From an uncultured Chloroflexales bacterium (GTDB taxonomy: Bacteria > Chloroflexota > Chloroflexia > Chloroflexales > Chloroflexaceae), in the NCBI GenBank assembly GCA_937902315.1, contig CALGUG010000029.1, positions 97,713 to 161,712 on the forward strand: a stretch of DNA of 64,000 nucleotides, written 5' to 3'. Below the pieces are notes generated by a model. The model searched no databases. It had not been told where the DNA came from and worked only from the letters and a program-made list of their open reading frames with translations. This document shows positions 37,548 through 46,168 of the stretch, in pieces. The translations under genes were made by a program, and so were the position numbers. Numbering within the stretch: the first letter of the stretch is position 1; each line of letters opens with the position of its first letter.

Positions 37548-37625
37548 CCGAAACCTGCGCTCGCTTTGTATTGTCGGCCTTCGGCAGAGCGAAACTTGAT
37601 CTTGTTCTTGCCGATGGTTCGTTTC
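37548..37625 (-). repeat. family B repeat B3 in a long intergenic region
   Basis: Inverted copy with GTCGGCCTTCGGCAGAGCGA and CTTGATCTTGTTCTTGC. It lies in the 37440-38216 gap before the cyclase gene. The rest of that gap is AT-rich, has no convincing ORF, and likely holds the cyclase promoter. Confidence 0.6.
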
Positions 37626-38216
37626 TTCTCTGTTTTCAGAGAGCAAGTCTTTAGGTGGTTGTGCTATAAAGCGCTGAGCTGTGTGTGGATTGTGCCGTTT
37701 TTGCCATAGCCCCAACACCTCTTGCGAAGAGCTAACCTAGAGCGTTCTGCGTAGATCGAGAGCCCTGATGAGGATGAAGGAACTTTAATCGATAGGTGAT
37801 GGCTTGTATAGCTTTGGAATAGTTTTCATTTATTATACTGCTCCTAATAAAAGGAGCTTGTAAGCAGGTTCGCATTCGCATTATAATTTAAAAGACAGAG
37901 GCTTAATTCGCAAAGCCTATGCTCGACACAACGTGTAGCATACAAACGATTGACTTCCTGTACAAAACCTCACTAAGACGCTTCATAAGAACGAACAACA
38001 AAATTACAGCTTCCGAAGTATCGAAATTGTAATCCTCATAACGTGTGAGCTTGCCTAACTCCGACGTTTATACAGTAAGACATACGATAGGAGTTCGTTG
38101 ACTAGTACGAGATCGCCAGAGAGCAGCATGACGACGAACATAGAGGATCAAAACGCTATGGTATATTGGAACAGTCATCGCTTGGCTTGGTCTGAGCGTT
38201 ATATGCACGCACATCA

Positions 38217-40709
38217 ATGATCGAACCTGCTCACATCTTAATCATTGACGATGACTCGTATGCATCTCAAAGCTTAAGTTTGCGCTTAGGTGAGGCGGGC
38301 TATTCCACAACTACTCTCTCGAGCGGAAGAGAAGCGCTTGCCTTTCTGCAAACCATCAATCCAGATCTGCTGGTGATCGAGCACTTCTTACCTGACATCG
38401 ATGGACAAGAGCTGATCACTCAACTCAAAGCCAACGAGTCACGTCCTTTTACGCCTGCCATTCTGATCACTGCAAGCGAAGATCTCCAGTCGCGAGTTAC
38501 AGCCTTGGATGCAGGCGCCGACGACGTGCTGGTTAAGCCGATCGAGATCGATGAATTCTTGGCGCGCGTCCGTTCACTCCTGCGGCTGCAACGGAGTCAA
38601 CGCTCGTTGCAGGCTGAACAACGCAAAACACAACTTCTGCTGCACTTGACACGCGAGTTAGGCGGCACTTCTGATCTTGAAGCACTTTTAACGCGCTTTC
38701 TCGATCACCTTGCTGATGCGGTAGGTGCGGTGCGCGCAAGCATCATTTTGACCGACCCCAATGATGGTAGCATCTCTTGCTATAGCAACAGCCGCAATCC
38801 AGCTTCGCCGCTGCTTGGTGAAGTTCTGAAAGATGGTGTGGCTGGCTGGGCCCTGCGCGAGAAGCAACCTATCATCATCAACGATACGCGCACTGATAAA
38901 CGCTGGATCGGCGATGCATCGTACCATCGCACGGTGCGCAGTGTAGCCTCTATGCCGGTAATGCGCGAAGGGCGCGCCTTGGGAGTGATCACACTCGTTC
39001 ACCATTTGCCTAATTACTTTACCGACGAACATATCGATCTGCTGCATTCGGTCGCTGCCCAAAGTGCGGTGGCCCTCGAGAGTGCTCAACTATACAGTTT
39101 GACTCATCACCAAAAAGAGCTGATCGAGCGACGTGCCGAGGATTTACAACGGGTCAACGAGATGAGCCAGCATCTGACCGAGCTGATGCGGCCCGAGCAG
39201 TTGATGCGCTTGGTGGTGCATATGCTTCAGCATGTGTTCGGCTACCCTCAGGTCACGATTATGTTGCAGGAAGGCGACCACTTGGTAGTGCAATCGCGTG
39301 CCGGGCAGCTTGGTGGCCCAGCTCCTCAAAGCGATCGCGAAGCACTGAACTCTGGGGTGAACGGCTGGGTGCTCTTTACCAAGCGCCTCTACCGTATCGA
39401 TGACTTCCGTTTTGAACAGCGCTTCTTGCCTACCCCGACCGATCCGCCTTGGGTCTGTTCGAAGCTAGTAGTGCCGCTGGTGCAGCGCCATGAAGTTTAT
39501 GGGACGCTTGATATACAAAGCGCTGATCCTTATGCGTTCGGACCCAACGACGAAGCGATCCTGAGCACGATCGTCAACCAGTTTGGCGTCGCGCTCGGCA
39601 ATGCCCGTCTCTATCGGACGATCGAAGATGAGCGCAGTCGGCTCGATGCGGTGTTGCGCAGCGCCGTCGATCCGATCTTGATGATTGGGCCGCAGAATGA
39701 GCTGCTGTTAGCTAATCCAGCGGCAGAAGAGCGGCTTGGCATCAATTTAAAGCAAGGCTATGGCAAGCCGATCGAAAGCCAGATCGCTCATCCCAGCTTG
39801 GTAGAGCTTCTGACACGTCTGGGGCGCGATGCCGATGGACGGGCGCGCGAGTCGGTTGAATTGGAGCTGACACCGAACTGTATCTATAGTGTAAGCGTCT
39901 CGCCGGTTGCAGGAACGGACGATAAGCAGCTCGGCTCGGTGGCCGTCTTGCAAGATATCACCGCTCTGCGTTTGCTCGAACGACGCGAACAAGAGCGTTT
40001 GCGCAGCGTGTTCCGACGCTATGTTTCGCCGGTGGTGGCCGAGCAGCTGATGGAGGCAGGTACCGAATTTGGCGTGGCAACCGAACGCTGGGTGGTTGTG
40101 GTCTGCATCGACATGCGCGACTTCACTGCCTTGACCGAACGGGTTAGCCCTCTGATCTTGGTCAATCAGATCTTAAACCCCTACTTTAGCCTGATGACCC
40201 AAGTGGTACATCAGTACGATGGCACCATCGACAAGTTTTTGGGCGATGGTATGCTCGCGGTCTTTGGTTCTCCGATCAGCCATAGCGACGACCCGCAGCG
40301 GGCATTGCAAGCTAGCATTGAACTACAACGAGCCTTTCAGCGCTTGCACGATACTTGGAAGCTCGAACTTGGCGTTGATATCACCATCGGAATCGGCCTA
40401 AGCTATGGGCCTGCCGTGGTTGGCAACATCGGCTCGGAAGAGCGCCTCGACTATACCTTGATCGGCGATGTGGTCAACACAGCGAGCCGTTTGTGTGGTA
40501 TGGCAAAGGCGGGCCAAGTGATCGTCTCGCACCTTTTGGTCGAAATGTTGCCGCCCGATGATGATTTTCGGGCCTATCTTTCTCCTTTGGGCAAAGTGAT
40601 GCTGAAAGGGAAGCAAGATCCACATCTGATCTATGAGGTTAATTACGATGTAGAGCTTCCGCTTCAACTGCTGCAACGCGGCCAAGCATACCTCTCTGGT
40701 CTGAAATAG
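38217..40709 (+). CDS. receiver-GAF-GAF-PAS class III adenylate cyclase
   Basis: An 830-residue signalling enzyme. Receiver domain 6-123: acidic Asp11-13, Thr85 and Lys107 are kept, but the phosphoacceptor position is Glu55 (LLVIEHFLPDIDG). Two GAF domains (about 145-295 and 315-465), a PAS domain (about 475-590) and a class III cyclase (about 620-800) follow. The cyclase has both metal Asp in CIDMRDFT, the adenine-specifying Lys in DKFLGDGMLAVFG and Asp in LDYTLIGDVVN, and transition-state Asn and Arg in VNTASRL. All cyclase residues needed to make cAMP are present. It is cytoplasmic, with no transmembrane segment. Confidence 0.92.
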   Translation: MIEPAHILIIDDDSYASQSLSLRLGEAGYSTTTLSSGREALAFLQTINPDLLVIEHFLPDIDGQELITQLKANESRPFTPAILITASEDLQSRVTALDAGADDVLVKPIEIDEFLARVRSLLRLQRSQRSLQAEQRKTQLLLHLTRELGGTSDLEALLTRFLDHLADAVGAVRASIILTDPNDGSISCYSNSRNPASPLLGEVLKDGVAGWALREKQPIIINDTRTDKRWIGDASYHRTVRSVASMPVMREGRALGVITLVHHLPNYFTDEHIDLLHSVAAQSAVALESAQLYSLTHHQKELIERRAEDLQRVNEMSQHLTELMRPEQLMRLVVHMLQHVFGYPQVTIMLQEGDHLVVQSRAGQLGGPAPQSDREALNSGVNGWVLFTKRLYRIDDFRFEQRFLPTPTDPPWVCSKLVVPLVQRHEVYGTLDIQSADPYAFGPNDEAILSTIVNQFGVALGNARLYRTIEDERSRLDAVLRSAVDPILMIGPQNELLLANPAAEERLGINLKQGYGKPIESQIAHPSLVELLTRLGRDADGRARESVELELTPNCIYSVSVSPVAGTDDKQLGSVAVLQDITALRLLERREQERLRSVFRRYVSPVVAEQLMEAGTEFGVATERWVVVVCIDMRDFTALTERVSPLILVNQILNPYFSLMTQVVHQYDGTIDKFLGDGMLAVFGSPISHSDDPQRALQASIELQRAFQRLHDTWKLELGVDITIGIGLSYGPAVVGNIGSEERLDYTLIGDVVNTASRLCGMAKAGQVIVSHLLVEMLPPDDDFRAYLSPLGKVMLKGKQDPHLIYEVNYDVELPLQLLQRGQAYLSGLK

Positions 40710-40801
40710 GCTTGCCTGTCGATGATGTAGCAGTCGATCTCTGCAGAATTGCGCAAAATGGTGTAGACTACACATAGCGATTCGTGAAGAGATGGACTGC
40801 T

Positions 40802-42241
40802 ATGTCAGATCAATTACGCAATCGATGGGCGCTTATACTACGCTTGCTTGCTCAAGCGGGCTTTACACGTCGTTTACCACTCGGCGACGACGAGAATGGC
40901 GCATGGGCAGATCCTGCTCACTTCAAGACACATCAGCTTGATTGGCAAGGCACTAGCTATACCGCTGTTGAACTGCCGCTTCCTTCTGCCAGTCAACACG
41001 ACCCCGAGAATCACATGTTTCTATTGGTTCGTTCCGGCTTTTGGCAGCGGGTCGTCCAACTAGCTCAACGGGTCGCTCGCGCTGCGAACGGTCGTCAAGA
41101 CCCGGCTTCGTTACGACGCCAGTTGGTGGCCTCTATGCTGCAAAACGACACCTTGCTCGACCCTGCCGTAACCAAGGCCATGCTTCAGGTGCCGCGCCAC
41201 CTCTTTCTGCCTCACGAACCGCTTGTGCGCGCCTATGCCGACAGCGCGATCATTACCCACCGCAACCAGCACGGCTTGATCAGCTCAGCTTCTCAGCCGA
41301 GCATGATCGTGATTATGTTGCAGCAGTTGGCGCTTCAGCCGGGCATGCGGATTATGGAGATCGGGGCGGGAACAGGCTATAACGCCGCTCTGCTGGCCGA
41401 GATTACAGGGCCGAGCGGCGAGGTTGTGACGATCGACCTTGATCAGCTGATTGTCGATGAAGCGCGCGCCCATTTGGATCGTGCAGGTTATCCTCAGGTG
41501 CAGACGATCTGCGCCGATGGAGCGCAAGGTTATGCCGCTAAAGCGCCCTACGACCGCATCGAGCTGACGGTGGGCAGTTATGACATTGCGCCTGCCTGGC
41601 GCGAGCAGTTGGTAGAGGGCGGTGTGCTACTGATACCGCTGACTTTAGGTTTTAGCGAACAGAGCATCGCCTTTGAACGGCGCGGTTCGGTGTTGTATAG
41701 CCGTTCATCTTATCCTTGCGGCTTCATTCGTATGCGCGGTATTTTAGCTCCCGAAGAGCTCTACGTGTATTCTGAGCTCAGCGGCTTAAGCTGCTTGATC
41801 TCAGAGGGCCAAGCTATCGATCCGGAACGTGTGCGCGATCTGCTTGCTCAGGGCTACCGCCAAGAGAGCTATCACTTCCCGAACCTCAATTTCGACGATG
41901 GGCGCCAAGGCCTAGCCTTTTTGCTGCTAAGTATCTCGGAGGGCTGGCGGGTCGCACAGATCGCTGTTGAGCGCCCGGGCTATGAGCGCGAGCGCTATGT
42001 CGGTCTCTATCACCCATGGCGCAACGAGCTAATCGGCTTCGATCTGTCACATCAGCAGCTTTGGGCTTTTGGCAGCCCCAAGCCGCGCGAGCAGCTTGAT
42101 GGCTTGTTCGAGCGTTTTCAACGGCTTTCCACGGGCCAGCTTCGTTTTGAAGCCCACCCTGCCGCCAGTGTGAAGCAAGCTCCTGCTGGCGCGATCTTGC
42201 TGCGTCGTCCCTTCACCGATCTGTTGGTCGCCTTCGACTAA
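40802..42241 (+). CDS. PCMT-like methyltransferase with extra N- and C-terminal regions
   Basis: A 479-residue protein. Residues 105-310 match protein-L-isoaspartate O-methyltransferase: ISSASQPSM, SAM motif I MEIGAGTGYNAALLAEI (185-201) and VTIDLDQLIVDEA. Ordinary PCMT proteins have about 210 residues. Here there are about 100 extra N-terminal residues and 170 C-terminal residues (WRVAQIAVERPGYERERYVG through the end) of no recognised domain. Related enlarged PCMT-like enzymes modify peptides in natural-product pathways, but no precursor or lanthipeptide gene is visible nearby. The frame starts at GTG 40784; ATG 40802 is preferred. Confidence 0.82.
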   Translation: MSDQLRNRWALILRLLAQAGFTRRLPLGDDENGAWADPAHFKTHQLDWQGTSYTAVELPLPSASQHDPENHMFLLVRSGFWQRVVQLAQRVARAANGRQDPASLRRQLVASMLQNDTLLDPAVTKAMLQVPRHLFLPHEPLVRAYADSAIITHRNQHGLISSASQPSMIVIMLQQLALQPGMRIMEIGAGTGYNAALLAEITGPSGEVVTIDLDQLIVDEARAHLDRAGYPQVQTICADGAQGYAAKAPYDRIELTVGSYDIAPAWREQLVEGGVLLIPLTLGFSEQSIAFERRGSVLYSRSSYPCGFIRMRGILAPEELYVYSELSGLSCLISEGQAIDPERVRDLLAQGYRQESYHFPNLNFDDGRQGLAFLLLSISEGWRVAQIAVERPGYERERYVGLYHPWRNELIGFDLSHQQLWAFGSPKPREQLDGLFERFQRLSTGQLRFEAHPAASVKQAPAGAILLRRPFTDLLVAFD

Positions 42242-42249
42242 CTTGCTTT

Positions 42250-42387
42250 CTAGCGGCTTGCTCTCTTCCCCAAATAGGGCTGCTAGCGCGTCCGCCTACG
42301 GCTACCAACAGCTCGCCCGTAAGCAGGGTGTTGTAGCTGTGTGCTGACAGACAGCCTCAACATACAATGATTCAAGCGGATTTCGTA
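42250..42387 (+). repeat. family A repeat A10
   Basis: TCTAGCGGCTTGCTCTCTTC, core GCGCGTCCGCCTACGGCTAC (42286-42305), AGGGTGTTGTAGCTGTGTGC and a right terminus CAAGCGGATTTCGTA. That terminus ends at TA 42386-42387, next to family B copy B4. Confidence 0.8.
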
Positions 42388-42494
42388 TAATCCCAAATCC
42401 GTTTACAGACTTGCGCTCTTGTAAGGCAAAAACAAGAATAGTCAAGTTCCGCTCTGCCGAAGGCCAAAAAGCAACAACATAATCGGGTTTCGTA
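42388..42494 (+). repeat. family B repeat B4
   Basis: Left end CCCAAATCCGTTTAC, internal TTCCGCTCTGCCGAAGGCC, right end AATCGGGTTTCGTA. The inverted ends pair well. It adjoins A10 directly, so the two share a terminus. Confidence 0.78.
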
Positions 42495-42498
42495 TAAC

Positions 42499-42539
42499 AA
42501 GAGGTTTCGGGCCACGACCCGAAACCTCTTCTCTTTTTT
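42499..42539 (+). terminator. terminator-like hairpin after methyltransferase gene
   Basis: AAGAGGTTTCGGG (42499-42511) and CCCGAAACCTCTT (42518-42530) pair perfectly with a 6-base loop, followed by CTCTTTTTT. It is 258 bp after the stop, past two repeats, so it may end transcripts that read through them. Confidence 0.75.
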
Positions 42540-42591
42540 GGTGTGATGCGGATTCGCTAGTAGCTAGCGTTTGCAGCGAAGGGCAAAGGTT

Positions 42592-42621
42592 GACCTGCTA
42601 GGTGCAAGCACCTAGCAGGTC
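42592..42621. other. perfect 30-bp palindrome
   Basis: GACCTGCTAGGTGC, AA, GCACCTAGCAGGTC: a 14-bp stem with a 2-base spacer. It has no T-run. It lies between repeat copies and upstream of nothing obvious on the plus strand. Confidence 0.65.
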
Positions 42622-42659
42622 GCAACGCAGACAGCGAAGACAGTGAAGACAGCGAAACG

Positions 42660-42730
42660 CTCGATAGCCTGAATGGTTGGGCGGTAACTTGGTAGCCGTA
42701 GGCGGACGCGCCTAGGATCGATTTGATGGT
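42660..42730 (-). repeat. family A repeat A11
   Basis: GTTGGGCGGTAACTTGGTAG leading to the core GTAGCCGTAGGCGGACGCG (42692-42710) and CCTAGGATCG. It is inverted relative to A10 about 400 bp away and lies near the transglutaminase stop. Confidence 0.7.
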
Positions 42731-42804
42731 AACGATCTCTCCGCTTGAACGTTATAAAGATGTGTTTGGACTACGACAGAGTTAGGCTTAGACGCTTGTA
42801 GCGC

Positions 42805-45060
42805 TTATTTTTTCGGTTGTAAGACATGATCGCGCACAACCGTCCAAGCGTTTAGTAAGCGGCTCAACTCTTCGCGCGTCAGCTCTCGTTGGCTGTAACG
42901 GGCACGTTCGAGCAGCTCGACCAGCGTTTGTAACGAGCGGCTGGCTTGGAAGGTGCTTGGCTTGAGCTGGGCGGCGTATTCGCTGATGGTCGCGCCTTCG
43001 GGCCAGATAACGCCGATGCGTCTGCCGCGCCGTTCGAACTGGCGCTGAATGGCGTCGGGCGAATAGTCGGGGCGCAGACGTGGCCACCAGGGCGCGCTGA
43101 TTGCGACCAGCAGACCGAGAATCAGCAGCAGGCCGGGCCAGTAATCGCGCAGCGAAGTCGCGCTGAACGGGGCTTGCTCGGGTAACGCTTCGATCACGTG
43201 GGGCTGCGGGCGTTGCGGCTGGCTGTCGCGGGCCGGAAGCGGCATAATCGGCGTCGGCTCGAACACGACCCAGCGCCCGGCGATATAGAGCTCGGGCCAA
43301 GCGTGGGCGTCGCCTTCATAGACAGTATAGGTTTGGCTGTCGGGATCGTAGATGCCGCTGTTATAGCCGACCGCCAAGCGGGCGGGCACGCCTAAGCTGC
43401 GGGCTAGCACTGCAAAAGCCGAAGCGTAGTAGGTACAGTAGCCTTGGCGCATTTCGAAGAGAAATTGATCGACGGCGTCGCTGTTCGGACTGAGCGGAGC
43501 GACTTCGTAGGTATAGGGCAGCTCGCGCAGATATTTCTCGAGCGCAAGCCCGATCTCTTCGTTGGTGCGGGCATCGCGCGTGATCGTGCGCGCGAGGTCG
43601 AGCACGCGCGGCGGCAGGTTGCTGGGCAACTGCAGGTAGGGGCTAAAATCGGGCTGTTCGTCGGGGCGAGTGGTGACCGGTATGCTATCGGCCAAGCGCG
43701 AAAAGACCCGATAGCTGCGCGGCTTTTCGTCGGCGGTGAGCGCCAAGAGCGAGCCATCGCTGTGGCGTTCGCTGAAGGCTGGGATATTGACGCCGACGAT
43801 CTGCGGCAGGCCATAGAGCACGCGCCGACGCGGGTTGAAGTCGGTGATATCTTGCACGATCAGATCGACTTCGATGCCGGCTGGTAGATCGAGCGGGCGT
43901 TCGTCGATGAGAGTCGCTTTGGCTTCCCAACTGCGGTTAGTGTAGCTGGTGAGCACGCGACTGCGCCAATAGGTCGGAGTCGGGCCTTCGGGAATGGGCT
44001 GGTTGACATGGATCTGTAAAGCGACCTTGGTGGGGTCATCCTCTTCGAGCGAGTAGCCTAACTGAACATTGGGCAAGCTCGAACCAGCCACTTGGGCGAT
44101 CGGTTGATTGTTGGGGCGTTGTTGGTTGATCTGGATCTGTTTTTCAAGCTCGGCCAGGCCCGAAGGCGGCTCGAAGTGCGACCAGATCCAGCGCGAAACG
44201 CGGTTGTCGAGCGAGAAGGGCAGCAGCGCCGAGAGGCTGAGCGTGACGCTCAAGACCAATACGCCGTAGATGATGGCGTCGATGCGCAGATCGCTGGCGT
44301 AGTCGAGGCCTTTGCCCTGCCAGAAGGCTTCGCGCTGACCTGCGCTGTCGAGCAAAGCTAAGAGCAGCGCGATGCCGATTCCCGCTAGAAACCAGAGGCC
44401 ATCGCCGTTGCCTAACAGCTTCATACAGATCAAGAGCGCCATGCTCGGCAAGGTCCAGAGCGCCAGATTGCGCTTTTGCATATGGGCCAGGCCCAGCAGA
44501 AAGAGGCCGATCCAAGCCAGGCTGAGGCTGATGCTGCTAGCGATCAGACGCGCCCCCGTCTGGCCCGCAAAAGGTGCGCTGAGTATCTGGCTCCAGAAGC
44601 GAGGCAGGGAGCTCTGCATATAGGCGAGACTGTCCCAGCGGGTGCTGCCCTCCGCAGGGACGATCTCGACAGTTTCAGGAGGAAGCGCTTCCTCACTGGG
44701 CAGGGGCCAGACCGAGCGGGTGATTTGACTAAGGTCGCGCCCGATCAGGTTTGAGGGCGGAAATACCGACCCATGGTACAAGAGCCAAAAGAGCGAACCA
44801 AGAAGCAGCAGTGTGCAGACGAGTAGCCAAAAGAGCCACTGCTTGGCCTTTGAAGTTGCTTGGGGTGTGATGCGGCCGATCAAACGACCGCAGAATAAAC
44901 CGGTGAGCGCAGCTAGACTAATGCTCCAAGCGGGCAATGTTATCTGCGCCGTTGATCCTAGTCCGTGTATACAAGCGATCAGGCCGAGAGTCCACCAGAA
45001 ACGCGCCCAGCCTTCAGGAGGGCGCAGGCGAGCGATCCGTCTGAAAGCATACTCTAGCAT
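42805..45060 (-). CDS. membrane-bound transglutaminase-like protein (TgpA type)
   Basis: A 751-residue membrane protein. About six hydrophobic segments in residues 30-270 are followed by a large extracytoplasmic region with a transglutaminase core: Cys in MRQGYCTYYASAFAVLARSL, His in GDAHAWPELY and the EPTP segment. A further membrane helix follows near residue 640, then a cytoplasmic tail. TgpA-like proteins are common with MoxR and DUF58 genes, which are here 40 kb away. The start at 45060 is preferred to 45105, which lies inside the upstream gene. Its substrate or crosslinking partner is unknown. Confidence 0.85.
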   Translation of the reverse strand: MLEYAFRRIARLRPPEGWARFWWTLGLIACIHGLGSTAQITLPAWSISLAALTGLFCGRLIGRITPQATSKAKQWLFWLLVCTLLLLGSLFWLLYHGSVFPPSNLIGRDLSQITRSVWPLPSEEALPPETVEIVPAEGSTRWDSLAYMQSSLPRFWSQILSAPFAGQTGARLIASSISLSLAWIGLFLLGLAHMQKRNLALWTLPSMALLICMKLLGNGDGLWFLAGIGIALLLALLDSAGQREAFWQGKGLDYASDLRIDAIIYGVLVLSVTLSLSALLPFSLDNRVSRWIWSHFEPPSGLAELEKQIQINQQRPNNQPIAQVAGSSLPNVQLGYSLEEDDPTKVALQIHVNQPIPEGPTPTYWRSRVLTSYTNRSWEAKATLIDERPLDLPAGIEVDLIVQDITDFNPRRRVLYGLPQIVGVNIPAFSERHSDGSLLALTADEKPRSYRVFSRLADSIPVTTRPDEQPDFSPYLQLPSNLPPRVLDLARTITRDARTNEEIGLALEKYLRELPYTYEVAPLSPNSDAVDQFLFEMRQGYCTYYASAFAVLARSLGVPARLAVGYNSGIYDPDSQTYTVYEGDAHAWPELYIAGRWVVFEPTPIMPLPARDSQPQRPQPHVIEALPEQAPFSATSLRDYWPGLLLILGLLVAISAPWWPRLRPDYSPDAIQRQFERRGRRIGVIWPEGATISEYAAQLKPSTFQASRSLQTLVELLERARYSQRELTREELSRLLNAWTVVRDHVLQPKK

Positions 45061-45076
45061 ACTCTGCTCTAGGTGT

Positions 45077-45415
45077 TTAAAAAGGTTCGACTCCGTATTC
45101 GGCAAGCTCTTCTGCGAAGCGCTCGATATCGCGGCCAGAGCGTAGCTTGGCTACGCGGTCGAGCAGCAGTTGGCGTTTGGCGTCGCCCGTCAGCACGGCG
45201 CGCTCAAGATATTGGCGCAGATATTGTCGCAGCAGGTTGAGATCTTGTTGATTGAGCGACTCGCCGTTCATGTACTTATTGATGGCAGGTGCCAATACGC
45301 CGCTTTGTTCTTCCATCCAAAAATAGGGTGGAGCCGGTACATTAAAAGGGTACGGATAGTCGGGGTTCTGTACGAAGACAAGATCCCCGATCCGCTCCGG
45401 TTGCGGATCAGACAT
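45077..45415 (-). CDS. small protein of unknown function upstream of transglutaminase
   Basis: A 112-residue protein starting MSDPQPERIGDLVFVQNPDY. A Pro/Tyr-rich N-terminal half (NVPAPPYFWMEEQSG) is followed by charged helices (LNQQDLNLLRQYLRQYLERA). GGAGG lies before the ATG at 45415, so the longer frame from 45466 is not used. It is 16 bp before the transglutaminase start, so it is probably in the same transcript. No signal peptide or known motif is seen. Confidence 0.7.
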   Translation of the reverse strand: MSDPQPERIGDLVFVQNPDYPYPFNVPAPPYFWMEEQSGVLAPAINKYMNGESLNQQDLNLLRQYLRQYLERAVLTGDAKRQLLLDRVAKLRSGRDIERFAEELAEYGVEPF

Positions 45416-45955
45416 ACAGCCTCCATAATATGTGTAGCTATGTACCGCCAGTATAGCATGGCTCACTCAACTAAGGGCGAACGATTTGCTGGCTGTTGGC
45501 TTTGAACCAGCATAAAAAGAGATTGTTTGCACGCCTCAGCGTACGAAACGCTATGGCTGTGACTGCGTTAGGCTTGTGCTAGATGGTGGTGCGAATTATC
45601 ATCTTTGTAAGCAGATTTTTTAGCTTTCTTGTATAATATAACACGTGGGCACGGCGCGCTTGCTAGCCCAAGCTAATGTTTAACGGAAAAGCCTTCGTTT
45701 TGAGCGCTTTTGGAGGTTGTCAAGCAAATTTGCTGAAGTGATAGGCCTAACTTGCCATAAACACGTCTGATTTTACAGAGATGTGCTAGTTTTGTATGAT
45801 TCAAAACAAACTTTTGGTATCGAGCAACTATTTGAAACTAATCAGATAGTTTTAGCTCTATAAACGGAACCAAGGCAGCTTCTAGCGTGACACAAAGCTA
45901 AGGTTTTGCTCTAATAGACGCAACAAATGAGAAATATCTATTTACAAGCTTGTGT

Positions 45956-45984
45956 TTGTCATCTAGGCTGCTTTCGGGTATGAT
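45956..45984 (+). promoter_or_regulatory. promoter of the PHP/AlbA-like gene
   Basis: TTGTCA (45956-45961) and TATGAT (45979-45984) are exactly 17 bases apart. Transcription would start near 45991, giving a leader of about 178 nt before the ATG at 46169. The rest of the 45416-46168 gap is AT-rich without an ORF. Confidence 0.75.
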
Positions 45985-46076
45985 ATACAATTATATTAAA
46001 AGGCTTTGAACCTTAACAACTGAGCAAGAAACAGCGCCGTACACAATATGTTGCGGGCTTCATGCATGGGCAGGGG

Positions 46077-46116
46077 ACCTCTTGAGCACTTTCACATGTG
46101 AGCTCAAAGGGGTTTT
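46077..46116 (+). promoter_or_regulatory. terminator-like hairpin in the PHP gene leader
   Basis: ACCTCTTGAGC (46077-46087) pairs with GCTCAAAGGGGT (46102-46113) with one bulge, and is followed by TTTT. It lies between the promoter at 45956 and the start at 46169, so it could act as an attenuator. No known riboswitch is recognised. Confidence 0.6.
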
Positions 46117-46168
46117 GCTTGCTAGCAAATAGTAGAGACGCTTTTTAACCCTGTGGAGTTGTTATCCT

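Noticed and set aside
37470..37718. An 82-residue minus-strand frame
   Set aside because: It contains family B copy B3 and lacks protein-like features.
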